A stretch of DNA of 64,000 nucleotides from the NCBI GenBank assembly GCA_025449115.1, contig JAHLKC010000100.1, positions 62,001-126,000 on the forward strand, in the 5' to 3' direction. Numbering within the stretch: the first letter of the stretch is position 1; each line of letters starts with the position of its first letter. Below are positions 50,226-61,506 of this stretch, piece by piece. Source of the stretch: Chytridium lagenaria. Lineage: Eukaryota; Chytridiomycota; Chytridiomycetes; Chytridiales; Chytridiaceae. The translations under genes were made by a program, and so were the position numbers. The notes beneath the pieces are model-generated. The model saw nothing but the letters and a program-made list of their open reading frames with translations, was not told where the DNA came from and searched no databases.

Positions 50226-51179
50226 TTGTAGGGGTTGTGTATAGAACTTCATAAGCGTACCTTTTTTTTTGCGTGCCTCATCTACGCTCGTCAACCTTCC
50301 GACTTTTTACGTTTAATGTATTTTTTCGGGTGTTTTTTTTTATTGCATTGTTTGTTGTGTGCGTTTCTCGGTTTTTTTACCATCCCCACCTTCTTCTTGC
50401 TTTGTTTTTTCTTTTTCTAAAAATGACGCTTTTTTTTGGTGCGTCAAATAAACAAGATGAAAATATTAGATAATGAATTCTTTTGGAACGATCTTGAATT
50501 CTTGTCCAAACACTTGCATTTAAACGTCCCCCAACCATCTCCCAAAGCAAGCTTCAATGCTCTTATTAATTTCTTTCGCGTCCTCTTCAATATGAACACC
50601 CCGAATTATCTCAACGCCCTCATATTTGTCAAAACGAGCCTTCATGTGCACTGGATTGTTCCAAAAATGCCATGACATAAACAAAGGGGCTTGGAAACGT
50701 GAATATCGGGCGTTCAACATAGTTCTTGGTATGGCTTTATTTGTACGTGTTTCCAAAATGACTTTATAAAAATATTGTTATCCTAATGCATGTTATTTGC
50801 CTTTCAGGCGGCCACCCTTTCATCGCGGAAATCATCTTCATGTATGCTGTTGCCATTAGAGTGGTCACCCCTTTCACCGAAAGTTAATCCGTCTTGTCAC
50901 AAACTTCATATGTGCGATTGTCATCACCTCCAACCACCACCCCCAAAACAAACAAAAAAATCTTTTGTGCTGATCGTCATCACCTCCAACCACCCACAAC
51001 ATAAACACAAAAGAATCCCGGATGAACGACGCGCTCCAAGATAAAAAGGCGGGAAAAGGACCGTAATATCAGGAGTTCAACCACATCTCGTGTTGTGACT
51101 TTATTTGGACGTGTTCCAAATGCTATTAAAATATAATATTATCATCATGATGCTCTTGCCAATAGACTTTCACCGAAAG
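50226..51179. repeat. Degenerate duplication of the carrier's last exon and 3' flank
   Basis: The block at about 51063-51270, which carries the last coding exon of the adjacent mitochondrial carrier, is repeated in diverged form at about 50700-50960. Shared landmarks are TTTATTTGNACGTGTT, TTTCACCGAAAGTTAATCCG, CATATGTGC and CCCCAAAACAAACAAAAA. A third, shorter copy (GTGCTGATCGTCATCACCTC plus CAACCACC) lies at about 50966-50995. The rest of this convergent interval is T-rich 3' flank without other features. Confidence 0.8.
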
Positions 51180-52885
51180 TTAATCCGTCTTGACGCTCAC
51201 AAACTTGACAATCTCATATGTGCTGATCGTCATCACCTACAGCCACATCCCCAAAACAAACAAAAAGAGGATCGCGATTAACGACGCGCAACAAGAAAAA
51301 AAAAAAACAAAACAGAGACGAAATATAAAAATAGGAGGAAAACGATAAAGAAAAAAAAAAACAAAAAAACTCACCGACACGGGTGCAATCTGCAATATCC
51401 TCGCCCCCATCCCCCTCGTAAACCCTTTCCACCCTTCACTCCTCCAAAGCATCCCCACATTCTCCACCAACTCCATCACCGCCCCCTTCCCACCTTCCCT
51501 CCTCATCGTCTGCATCCTCGTCTTAATCACATCCATGGGATTCGTCACCGCCGCACTCACGGCTCCCGCCATAAACCCAGACATGCCGGATACCATCAAA
51601 TCACGGGTGGCGGCGGCGGCGGCGACAGAGGTGGGTTGGGTGGTGGAGGAGGTGGTGACGAGGGTGAGGGTGGGAGGGGTGGGGGTTTGAGCGCCGAGGG
51701 AGTAGAGGATGATGCGACGGGTGAGAGCGAATGTTCCCCACCATACTGCTGAGGAAGGAACGTAGGTGAGGATGGAGGGGAGGGAACCACGGTATAACCC
51801 TGATATACCCTCGTTTTTCAATATGTTCACGATAACGTCCGATCCATTCCGATAAGGTGTTGCCCCGTCGCGCCTCACACTCTTTTTATTTTGAATCATC
51901 AATCTGGAACAAGGGGGAGTGTTAATTTGGGTTGGAGTGTGAAAAGGGGGGATATACTTTTGACTGACAACGTCAATGGGGATGACGACACATTGGGAAG
52001 ATAAGGATGCGATACCACCACCGAGGAAATTGCAGAGGACGGCTATTTGGTTTGGATGCCAGGTGGATGTGGAGAGGGATGGAGATGAGAAGAGACGTTC
52101 GAGGTAGTGTTTTGAGGCTTCAAAGGAGGAGAGGTAGAGGACTTGGGCGGGGATGGCGCCGATGGCTGTGACGGTGAAGCCTTGGTAGAGGGCTGTGGAA
52201 AAAAAAGGGAAGCATGTTATGGGACTTTTTAATGGTGTTTTTGTCGATAAAATAAAGAAAACCCCACCTCTAAATCCTTCTTGTCTTAGGATTGTTTTAA
52301 ACGTCTTGAACGTTCTAAATGCATGTTGCTATAAACATAGCCGTCTCATCAGTTAATGCAATCTATTGGGAAAAAGAAAAACTTTTCTTACCTCACTTGC
52401 AACTTGCAGTCGTGTTTTAACGAGAGCAATGGGGTAAATGGTAGCACGTACGGCGAGAAAGAGGACAGCGCTGGAGGTGAAGAAGCGCGGCTTGTCCAGG
52501 CTGCAATGAAAAGTGGTGTCAGCGTCGTGTTAGAATTTGGCTTGTCATGCAAGAGGAATGATGCATGTGATCAGATATTAGAGTTGATAAAGACAAGTGA
52601 CAGAAGGCTCCTTTCCATCCATGAAGCCGATCATGGATTCCTTGCATCTCTTTATCCAGAAAACATTTGTCGTCCTTTAGTTGCTTTTGCTCGTGTGGTT
52701 GGGAATCCAAAAGGGATATGCCGATCGTTTCACCCCAGTCCTCAGTGATAGGGTGAGTTATGTGTGTATGCTTGAGCGCATCTGATGAGGTAGAAACTGA
52801 TACGACTTTCTTTCATTCCCTCCCGCATCAAGTGATCTGCATATAAGATGTCGGCTCACCTATCCCAACTTGCATCCGTCTGCAT
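51180..52885 (-). CDS. Mitochondrial carrier family protein, SLC25A44-like
   Basis: Predicted inner-membrane solute carrier; the animal homologue SLC25A44 is linked to branched-chain amino acid import. Exon 1 is tiny (52860-52885, MQTDASWD) and joins exon 2 (52392-52500) to read WDSLDKPRFFTSSAVLFLAV, matching the SLC25A44 N-terminus. Carrier signatures are PIALVKTRLQ (repeat 1), PIDVVSQ joined across an intron to LMIQNK (repeat 2, 51895-51990; the unusual VVSQ is typical of this subfamily) and PMDVIKTRMQ (repeat 3, 51500-51540). TYVPSSAVWWGTF and GFMAGAVSAAVTNP are also present. The last exon, after an intron with many A/T tracts, is VMTISTYEIVKFVSVKTD at stop 51180-51182. Repeats of this exon occur downstream. 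A plus-strand open frame at 52356-52748 is antisense to exon 2. Confidence 0.88.
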
Positions 52886-53118
52886 TTATTGATGTGTTCA
52901 GGCGGGATTTGATATTGATTTTTCAGGGTGTAAGTGGATAAGATTGCAGAGGGTTTGAGGTGGGTTGTTTGGTTGATGTTTGATGGTTAAGGTTGTAGAT
53001 GTTAAAGGAAAAGGGGGAGAGCAGGGTAAGGAGTAGTAGAGAGTATAATGGAGGGTGATGATGGAGATGATGCTGATGATGGTGATGATGATGGTTGCTG
53101 CAATGGAATGGAAATGGA

Positions 53119-53173
<55 letters not shown>

Positions 53174-53508
53174 GTTGTTGTTGCTGTTGATGAATGTTCT
53201 AGTAAGGAAGGGGAAGGAGGCCGAGTAGGAGGTAGTCGTTACGAGTAGGTAAATAGTATTTATGGTATTATTATTATTGTACTTATAGTTACTATAACTT
53301 TTTATTATATAGTTTTGCTGTTATTTATCAATTACATAATACATAGATCTTGTGTAACATGTTAGGAATAATAATTATAATATGAATTATTTATTTAATA
53401 TTATTACGGAATTTATATATTTTATTAATAATTAATATTACCATTTCAACCACCATCGCATCCCCATTCCCATTACATCCGCATCCGCATCCCCATCCCG
53501 TATCAGAA
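52886..53508. promoter_or_regulatory. Divergent intergenic region with a (GT)26 microsatellite
   Basis: About 620 bp between the carrier start (minus) and PCID2 (plus). An uninterrupted GT dinucleotide run of 52 bases lies at 53121-53172. Upstream of it is GATGAT-rich DNA, and downstream is an AT-rich stretch (53250-53440). Both promoters are expected here. Confidence 0.6.
53121..53172 (+). repeat. (GT)26 dinucleotide microsatellite
   Basis: Fifty-two bases of perfect alternating GT, bounded by GGAAT on the left and CGTTGTTG on the right. Such alternating purine-pyrimidine runs can adopt Z-DNA. The length makes it likely to be polymorphic between strains. Confidence 0.97.
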
Positions 53509-55647
53509 ATGTCATCAGGAGCAGTAGCTGCGGCAAGAAAACAGCTCAACTCTTTCATCGATACCTTCATCTCGCGTGTGAACGATGAGGATGGAGAGGA
53601 ATTGGCTGAAATGATGAGAATGCCTTCTGCATCATCAAAATCATCATCCTATTCATCCTCACCATCTTATCAGCATCCTGTCCTATCTGATGCTGTCATT
53701 CTTCAGGTAAAACAAACTACATTGTTTCATCACCGTTTTTTTCTCAAAGAAAATCACTTGGTCTCATCTAATTATTCCTATGATTTTAACACTATTACTA
53801 TGCTTTCACTACATTATCTTGTTTTTATTTATGTTACTAGATGGACCCAATGCATTGGGAATCTTGCTCTAGAAGACTCGACTCTCCTTGGTGTGATATT
53901 GTCCTTGGGCATTTAAGAGTCGCCAGGGCTGTAAGAACGTCGGACCCCGTCGATGCCTTTGCAGAGCAGACCGTGATGGCTCAGTAAGTTACATTCGTTT
54001 TCCTTTCTTCTATATTTCATGTCTTTCATCTTACAATACTCCATCCCAGGCAATTCCATCAAGCTGCCACTACTCTAAACAAAAACTATCTCCCGGTCCT
54101 CTATACCATCATCCTGGACCTTAGGATCCTTGCAAACCTGGCTGACAATAGGCTTGGCGAGTCAGGGCAAAAGGCTACCTGTCTTGAGGAATGTGCCCGT
54201 GTCATGAACAAGGCCTTTTCTATCTGCGCTACAGATCGGTGAGTGCGAAGTCTGCTGCATGTTATGAGTATAGTTTATCAAGAACATTTCCGTGAAGCTC
54301 TAGCAAACGCGTCATCAGCTTGAAAGGAGCTGAATTTTTCCCGAGGGCCAGTTATCGCAACTTCACTGAGCCAAAAAAAAAAACAACAAAAAACAAACTA
54401 GAAATCACTACTGTTCCTACGTCTGCTACCGCTACATTTTACAACCTTCCTGCTTCTGCCGCTCTTACCCTAATCATCTGGTTTTTTTATCGTTGAAATA
54501 TAGTTTCTCTCCTATCGACAAGAGCAGAAAATGGGGTGCTTACTTTGTATGCAACTTGCTCTTCCAGACCTACTTTCGTGTAAGTGTCTCTAACTCTATA
54601 TCCTTGTTTTCTTAGGAATATCTTTTATATACACTAACTCCTCACAAAATCAGCTAAAACAGATCAACCTTGCTACCAATCTAATAAAGTCGCTCAGGAG
54701 TGCGGACCTTCCTGACCTCGAAAAATACCCAATAGGTCATGTCATCACCTTTAAATATTACATGGGAGTCCTCGCCTTTTATAATGAGCAATATCATAAG
54801 GTGATTTGCATCTGACGCGTTCTTTCTTCTTGTGAGCACATTACTAACCTTTGCTTGGGCAGGCTGACGAGTATCTTACCTTTGCAATAAAACATTGTCG
54901 TGCAGTGGGTCCCTCCCCTCATATATACCAACGCAATAGGCGGTACGTTTAATCGTCGTTTTCCATAAAAAAAATCTTTTCTCACACCCTTTCCTTGTTT
55001 TCACAGACTTATTCTCAACTATCTCATTCCCACCCGTCTCATTTCTGGCAAGATCCCCCATCCCGAACTCTATCTCCGCTACCCCGCTCTCAAGGAAACC
55101 TACGAAGTCATCATCAAACGCCATTGTTGCTGGAAACCTGGGTGCCTTTGACGAAAGGCTTGAAACGCACCAACGCGATTTGATTGTGCATGGAACTTAT
55201 CTCACGATGGAGCGGTGTCGGTTCTTGTGTTTTAGGAATTTGGCGAAGAAAGTGTGCGTATTGCGTACTATTTTTTTTGGGGGGTTTCGGTTTCTGGTTG
55301 TTTTTGTCTTTTCGTGTGGCTTTCCTTGGTAGCGCTGATTTAGGCTTTTTGGCTATATAGGTGGTTGTGTAAAGGAAAGCCGACGAGGATTGAGTTTTCA
55401 GCGTTTTTGAGTGCCGTGCACTTTGCGGGGTGTACGGATGTGGATACCGATGAAGTGGAGTGTATGCTTGCGAATTTGATTGATAAGGTAAAATTCCATG
55501 GCCTTTTTTTTTTCGCGTCATACTTATTAACTCATACCGTATGTTACGTAGGGATATATGAAGGGGTATATGTCGAGGGAGAAGATGACGTTGGTTGTAA
55601 GCATGAATAATGCGTTTCCACCTATTTCTACGGTTTCCCTTGTTTGA
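53509..55647 (+). CDS. PCID2: PCI-domain protein PCID2/Thp1, TREX-2 mRNA export complex
   Basis: Predicted TREX-2 subunit that couples transcription to mRNA export at the nuclear pore; the Csn12 family is the close alternative. The start is ATG 53509 (MSSGAVAAARKQLNSFIDTF). About eight exons read HLRVARAVRTSDPVDAFAEQ, NKNYLPVLYTIILDLRILAN, SRKWGAYFVCNLLFQTYFR, LATNLIKSLRSADLPDLEKY, FKYYMGVLAFYNEQYHKADE and YLTFAIKHC. The PCI/winged-helix part is RRLILNYLIPTRLISGKIP (55010-55070), LIVHGTYLTMERCRFLCFRN, and VDTDEVECMLANLIDKGYMK with a C-terminus VVSMNNAFPPISTVSLV. Each block aligns in order with animal PCID2, including the FPPISTV end. One frame break near 55125 separates KRH from the next conserved segment. 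Introns are 50-130 bp. Confidence 0.92.
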
Positions 55648-56748
55648 GAGGTCCGGGATTTTTGCGGTGTCGTTGTTTTTTTCCTTTTTGTTTTTGGATA
55701 TGGAGAAATCGTCCATTTTTTGGTATAATGAAAGAACGTGGTGTTGTATTTATTGTGGGATTCTTGATCTTTGAAACAAACTTCGCTGTTTTTGATTATG
55801 GTCTTAAACGTTGCTATGTTTATGTGTCCTTTCACTTTAAAATTGCAACACAATTGGTATTGGAGTGGTTATGTAATTCATATGCCGTCTTATCCAAAAA
55901 TCGAATGATGTATACCTTAAGGATTTAAAGCTCTTTGTCCAATTAACGCTTGAAAGGTAAAGGGCGACAGACCTCCGTGCGTATAGCTCCTTTAACAATC
56001 AGTCTTAAACATTCTTCCCGCCCCCCACACCGTTTCATATAGGTCTTAGGCTCCTTCCGTTACAATTTCGCCCAATTCAACTCAAGACTTTTCCCGCCCA
56101 GACCACACCATCCCCCCAAGCCTACAACACCGTCCACCTAAATCAAGACCACGGTCCACACACCTCAACATGCTCAAAAATACGTCCACATCCATGGACC
56201 CGAAAATCCCGACCTTCTGTTGCCGCACAAATGGTGATCCTTGATTGTCCCGATTCCTTACACGACCAATACGTTGATCACCTTCGATATCTGGGTGTAG
56301 CCATGCAACTTTGATTCCCCCCCCATCTAATACCCTCTCGTAATCTCCCTTACACAACCCTCTCCCGTGATTCACCGCCCCCGTCGTCGTTGGCGCTCTT
56401 GATTGTGTCGTGTGTGCTGGAGACGATATATACCGGGATTTCTGGTTTCGTGGGCTGGAGTGTGAGGGATCTGTGGTGGTTGGAGTTGAGACGATTGAAA
56501 GGATTCGGTGGAGACGAGGTTAGGACGCCTAAACGCCCAAACCCCCCCTTTTCGGTAGGACACGGAAGGACGAGTGTGGAAGGTTGATGCTGGAACGTGA
56601 GGCGTTGAAGAACCCCAACGAAAAACACATTAAGCCATTACCTCGTATCTTTGACTCATCGTAAACGATAAAACTGGTTTTCGATCTTGTGAAAAAAACA
56701 CGGTAAACGGGTTGTCAACTTTTTGACAAGACGTGAAACGGAATTACA
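55648..56748. other. Intergenic region between PCID2 and MOK with uncertain open frames
   Basis: Both flanking genes are plus strand, so the MOK promoter should lie near the right end. Two minus-strand open frames with coding-like composition, 56082-56375 (97 residues, containing KVAWLHPDIEGDQRIGRVRN) and 56350-56628 (92 residues), overlap in different frames. They might be one frame-broken gene, but I recognise no family, so they are not called as a gene. Confidence 0.3.
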
Positions 56749-59423
56749 ATGGCGGAGGGAGGAGGGACTGGGGGGAGTGGGAGTAAACTTGAGGGTGAGT
56801 TTATTCTGTCGATTTCTTGAATATTTAAGGTTATGTTATTTGGGGGGTTGCGATTTCATATGGACTGGGAGGGATCGAGAGTGTTAGACATGCGCGCGAA
56901 TATATAAGTTGCGCGTGGACAAGTTGTTGTGGGACAGCACGACGTTCATACGTGTATGACACACAAACGGACTTGGTTAAATCCATGTACCCTCCTCACC
57001 TTCCCTGTTTACTCTAAAACTTATCCTCCCTGATCCCAGACTTTCGCCTCATGTGTAAACTCGGCGAAGGCACCTTCTCCGAAGTCCTCAAAGTAAAACA
57101 TAAAAAGAATGGTAAAATCTTTGCCATGAAACGTTTCCGAAAACATTTCCAAAGGTACTCTCCCCCCGACTCCCCGCATATCTAACCTCCACCGCTCAGC
57201 ATGGAAGAAATCGAAGGACTTCGTGAAATCCAAGCATTAAGACGCTTAAATCCTCATCAGAATGTTATTGACCTTGAAGATGTCATTTTGTAAGTCCATT
57301 CTTTCTGACAATAGTTTTTGAATGACGGCCCTCTTTTTTTCCCTTTTTTTTTGATGGTGAAAGTGACCCAAAACATGGGATATTGTCGTTGAATTTTGAT
57401 TTGATGGATTGTAATTTGTATGAATTGATCTCGAAAAAACATGCGCCCATCACGGAGATGAAGGGAAAGGTGTATATGCATCAGATATGTAAAGGGTTGG
57501 AGTATATGCATGGGTAAGTTCTTGGTCGCGTTGGCTTCTTTTCTTCGTGTAGTTTTTTTTTCAAATTGTTGTTCTTTGAAAAAGTTTCGTGATTGTCCTA
57601 ATGGTTTTCGTCGCGTTTTCCAGAAAGGGAATCTTCCACAGAGACATCAAACCCGAGGTATCTTTTCCACCCCCAATCTTTCATCCTCCCAAAACTCACT
57701 TCACTCCCCCCAGAACATTCTGATAAAAGACACTGTCGTCAAAATCGGTGATTTCGGCTCCTGCCGCGGCATCCACTCCAAACCGCCCTACACTGAATAC
57801 ATTGCAACGCGATGGTACAGATCCCCTGAATGTCTGTTATGTGACGGGATATATAATTTTAAGATGGATATGTGGGGGGCTGGATGTGTGCTCTATGAGA
57901 TGATCACGAGGGTACCCCTTTTTCCGGGTGCCAATGAGTTGGATCAATTGCATAGGATTCATGCTGTGTTGGGGACACCGACGGCGAAAACGTTGAAGGC
58001 GTTGATGGGGTAAGGAACGGGGGGGGTAGTTTTTTCGATTCTTTTTGATTTTCAAGGGAATCGTTATTTGATTATGTTTCCTGATATTCAAGAGGTTTTG
58101 GGTGAGATCCCATCTAACATGTACTTGCACGATTCTATGTTCGTTTTGATTATACAGAAATCGAGCAAATCAACTCAAGTTCCAATTCCCGCCTAAAGAA
58201 GGTTGCGGTATCCGTTCTCTCCTCCCCCAAGTTTCCACAGAGTGTATCGATCTCACTATATCCCTCTTAGCGTACAGTCCAGATGATAGGTACACATACC
58301 CTTTTTCCGTCTTATCCATCACTCACATATTTAGAATCACTGCAAGAGAATCACTACGACACCCGTTCTTCAAAGACGTTCACCTGATTGACCTTAAAAC
58401 ATCAAACGATGCGTTCACAACGCAGAGTATCTCGGTGGCGAAAACCATCATGGCATCGAATCCAAAGTTGGGGTTACCAAAAGAGGTGAGGCATTCAGCT
58501 TCCTTTTCTCTTTGAATTGTTTTTTTAAGCATTGGATTCATTTACGTCTCTTTGATTTCCGGTATTAGGAACCAAAAGAGGAGGAGCATCCAGTTATTGT
58601 CGCACCACCTGCAGCAAGCACAACTTCAACTCACACCTACCTCAAAGCTCCTAAACAGAAACAACCCTCTCACCAATCTGATTCCGGTACATTTCCTATC
58701 TTTACTGATCATCTTTGTATCTTTACCGTTTCAACCTTAACTCCCCGCCCCTCCGTTTTATTAATATTTTCCCCGCAAGGTTCCAATGCTGGCGTTGGAC
58801 CCACCGACCATCATCCCCCAAAACCCGTCGACCACGAACCCAGCGCCTTTCTCCAAAAATTCAAACGCGACATGGACGAAAAACGCGCGGCCGAAGCAGC
58901 ACTTGTTAAAGCGCGTCGAGCAAAACGACACAGCGGCGCTCATCCTGCTGGTCTCACTGCATCAGCGAGAAGACGACAACAACCTACTGCACCTCAGAAC
59001 AGTGTGGTGGCACCTGCCCCTGACAAAAATACAAACGGTAAAATACCTTTCCTCACGGGTGTTTTTTAATACTTCTTTTTTTTTAGGCTACAAACTTCCA
59101 AGCATACATTCTGAACGCTCCCCGCGCCTCCCAACAATACCACAACAACAGGCCCGCGCAACCTCCCCGCTCTCAATCCCACTCATAACGCCTCAGACGC
59201 TGAAAAGGGACGTAAACATGCCCCATCCAATCAAACAAAGGTTAGCTTCATTGGTTTTTTTCAGCCTACTCATGGTTCATAGGAATCCGTCCTTCTCCCA
59301 TCTCTCACGAACCCGCCGAAACCGACCGCGAGCAACCCTTCTCTGCATATATCCGAACCGTCGACACTGCCGTCGCTGAAGCAGGGACATGGACAACCAC
59401 CTGCACATACGGGCTTACGTTAA
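56749..59423 (+). CDS. MOK: MOK kinase (RCK/MAK family, cilium-associated)
   Basis: Predicted MAPK-like Ser/Thr kinase of the MAK/ICK/MOK group, which acts at cilia and flagella. The start is ATG 56749, with a Gly-rich N-terminus and an intron. The kinase core reads FRLMCKLGEGTFSEVLKVKH, FAMKRFRKHF, EIEGLREIQALRRLNPHQNV, FDLMDCNLYELI, IFHRDIKPENILI, VVKIGDFGSCRG, YTEYIATRWYRSPECLL (TxY activation loop) and ELDQLHRIHAVLGTPTAKTL. The substitution pattern (FGSCRG, TEYIATRWYR, LREIQALRRLNPH) is specific to MOK rather than MAK or ICK. After the kinase domain comes a ~250-residue Pro/Ser-rich basic tail (58440-59420), including FLQKFKRDMDEKRAAEAAL. The C-terminal frame shifts near 59050 and 59340; the stop at 59421-59423 gives an end HGQPPAHTGLR. 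Eight or more introns, 50-160 bp. Confidence 0.93.
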
Positions 59424-60016
59424 AAAAAAGTGTGGTTTTTTTGGTTTTGGGAATGCTTATTTCTTTTTACTTTTTTTCTGATGTTCATACCCCACCGGCC
59501 GATTATGGCGTTTTTTTTTTGACTTTTACCTTCTTTTCTGTTTTATACAAATGCACATAGCTTTTTTCACCTTGTTTTGCTCTTCATGTGTTTCGTTTTT
59601 AAAAGGGATTTTTTTTTCGTTGAATAAAAAGATGGAAATATGCGCTTGGGTTGATGCCATTTTGGTGGATATGACCTGTTCCAAAGGTCTTTAACGGTAT
59701 TTTCTATCAACGAAAGAGGAATCTACATCAAGTCTCTATCTGTAGCTTTCTCTGTTGCTTAGATGGAGTAAGAACACGATCAAGGAAAAAAATATAATTA
59801 CAATGGCAGTATATTTATTCAGAGGTCAGTCACAAGACAAAGTTAAGAGGATAGGAAATGCATAACAAAGCACATATAGTCATCAGCTTGAAGTACGGCA
59901 CAACAAATCAAAAAGGAAAGCACATTAAACGGCACAGCAAGTATGAAAAAGGCAAAGGTTGATAAACGAATGCAAGTAAAGTGAAAGAAAGCCATCAACT
60001 TCACAAAAGACTACAA
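59424..60016. other. Convergent intergenic region
   Basis: About 590 bp between the 3' ends of MOK (+) and the PB1-ZZ-UBA gene (-). T-rich then A-rich, consistent with 3' UTRs and terminators of both. No open frame of note. Confidence 0.45.
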
Positions 60017-61506
60017 TCAAAGAGCCTCCTCCCTTAACAAAATCTCCACAACTCGATCCGCATTCCCTCCATACCTCACCAACATCTCCTTCGCCTTTGC
60101 TTCACTCGCATCATCATAAACAAGTCCCAACTCCCTAATCCTCTGCAGCGCCTCCTCCATCAACTTCTCCCTCGGATGACGCACTTTCACAAATGTGTGG
60201 GAAGCATCATGCAACACGTTGGCGGAAGGATAACACCCTGCACATAGGTCATAGTCAGGGCAGTTGCTACATTTATGGCGAGCCCCGGAAAACGATTTGG
60301 CGTCACAGCTGTCACATACTATGCCGGACCAACGGGGGGGCCACGTCGAGTCTTCAGATGAGGCGGGAGCAAAAGGGAAGGTCGGGTGTTCGAAGGATGG
60401 ACGCGCAAAACGGCCGCAACGAGGACCGCGTTGCGAGTGGCAGGGAGAGGCACGGGTGAATGGGGGTTGTGCGAATGGGAAGAAGGGGTTGGGTGGGACG
60501 TTTGAAGCGTTTTGGGCGTTGGCGAAACTGCGATGGATGTTGGAAAAGATGTCGTTGAGGGCAGGCTCTAAGTTGGTCTTTGCCTCCGTTGCGATCTAAC
60601 AAAAGTGAAGCTATCAGTATAAATAGCAACAAAAAAACGCTAAATATGTTCCTAAAGAAACGCCGAAAACTCACCTTTTCAAAGATAGGTCCAAGGTTGG
60701 ACTTTTCAAACTCAGTCTTCAACTGCTCCAGCAAAGGCTCGAGGTTTTCGGAAAACTTCTCAAACTTGAATTCCGGACCATTTCCAGACTTTGATGATCC
60801 CTCTCCAGGATCCTCATCGGTGGTTTCGGCAGGCTTCTTTCCCTTGTCGGTGTTATCGACCTTCTCCTCTTCGACCTTGGGCTTCTCAGTTTCGGTGCTG
60901 GCGAAAGAGTACGGCTTCAGATCCTCGTTGGTAATGTCAACGATAGGGATGGTGCGTCCATGAACGGGAGGGGTGGCCTCTGCAGACGCTGTAACTTTGA
61001 CTGGAACTGTAGCCTCAATGGACGCCTCCACCTGAACAGGAGTAGATACCTCGGTGGCACTGTTTGACGTCTCAACAATAATGGCGGGTTCCTCAGCAAC
61101 GGAAGCTGGGGGTGATGGCTTCTCGCCGACAAGCACAAAGGAGGATGAGTCACCCTCAGGGCGAGCAGAAGTGACCTCAAAACGAATGGTAGGACGGGAA
61201 GATCCCCGGATCTGACGGATCAAGTCAAGGAGCTCGCCATCCGTATCGAGAGCGATGCGATCACCATCACTGTCGGTGTAAGTGACTGAGATTTGGGAAC
61301 TGGATGAGATGCTATGGAGACGACGGATCTAATAAAAAATTAGGACTTAAAATGGATGCATGCATGCAACCGAATGTGTCAAAGGGGTGGAAGGAAATTG
61401 GACTCACATTCGCCTCAAACTCTTGCCAGGTGGTGGCCTCGTTGACAGCTTGGGTGCGGAGAGTGCCAGAGTAGGCAATTTTTGCGGTAATAGGAGATGA
61501 GGACAT
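60017..61506 (-). CDS. p62/NBR1-like protein: PB1, ZZ zinc finger and UBA domains
   Basis: Predicted selective-autophagy receptor or ubiquitin-binding scaffold. Exon 1 (about 61408-61506, MSSSPITAKIAYSGTLRT) and exon 2 form a PB1 domain with the acidic OPCA motif YTDSDGDRIALDTDGELLDL and a lysine in strand 1. A disordered ~200-residue region follows (Ser/Glu/Val-rich), with GDSSSFVLVGEK near 61125-61160 as a candidate LC3-interacting motif. The ZZ finger reads CDSCDAKSFSGARHKCSNCP and DLCAGCYPSAN (60215-60330), ending in HDASHTFVKV. The C-terminal UBA is ALQRIRELGLVYDDASEAKA and NADRVVEILLREEAL at stop 60017-60019. Three exons. This is the p62/SQSTM1 order, without the NBR1 four-tryptophan domain. 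The receptor role is inferred from the domains. Confidence 0.9.

Noticed and set aside
52356..52748. Plus-strand open frame of 130 residues
   Set aside because: Its first half is antisense to the well-supported carrier exon 2 (52392-52500), and the remainder covers that gene's first intron. No recognisable domain.
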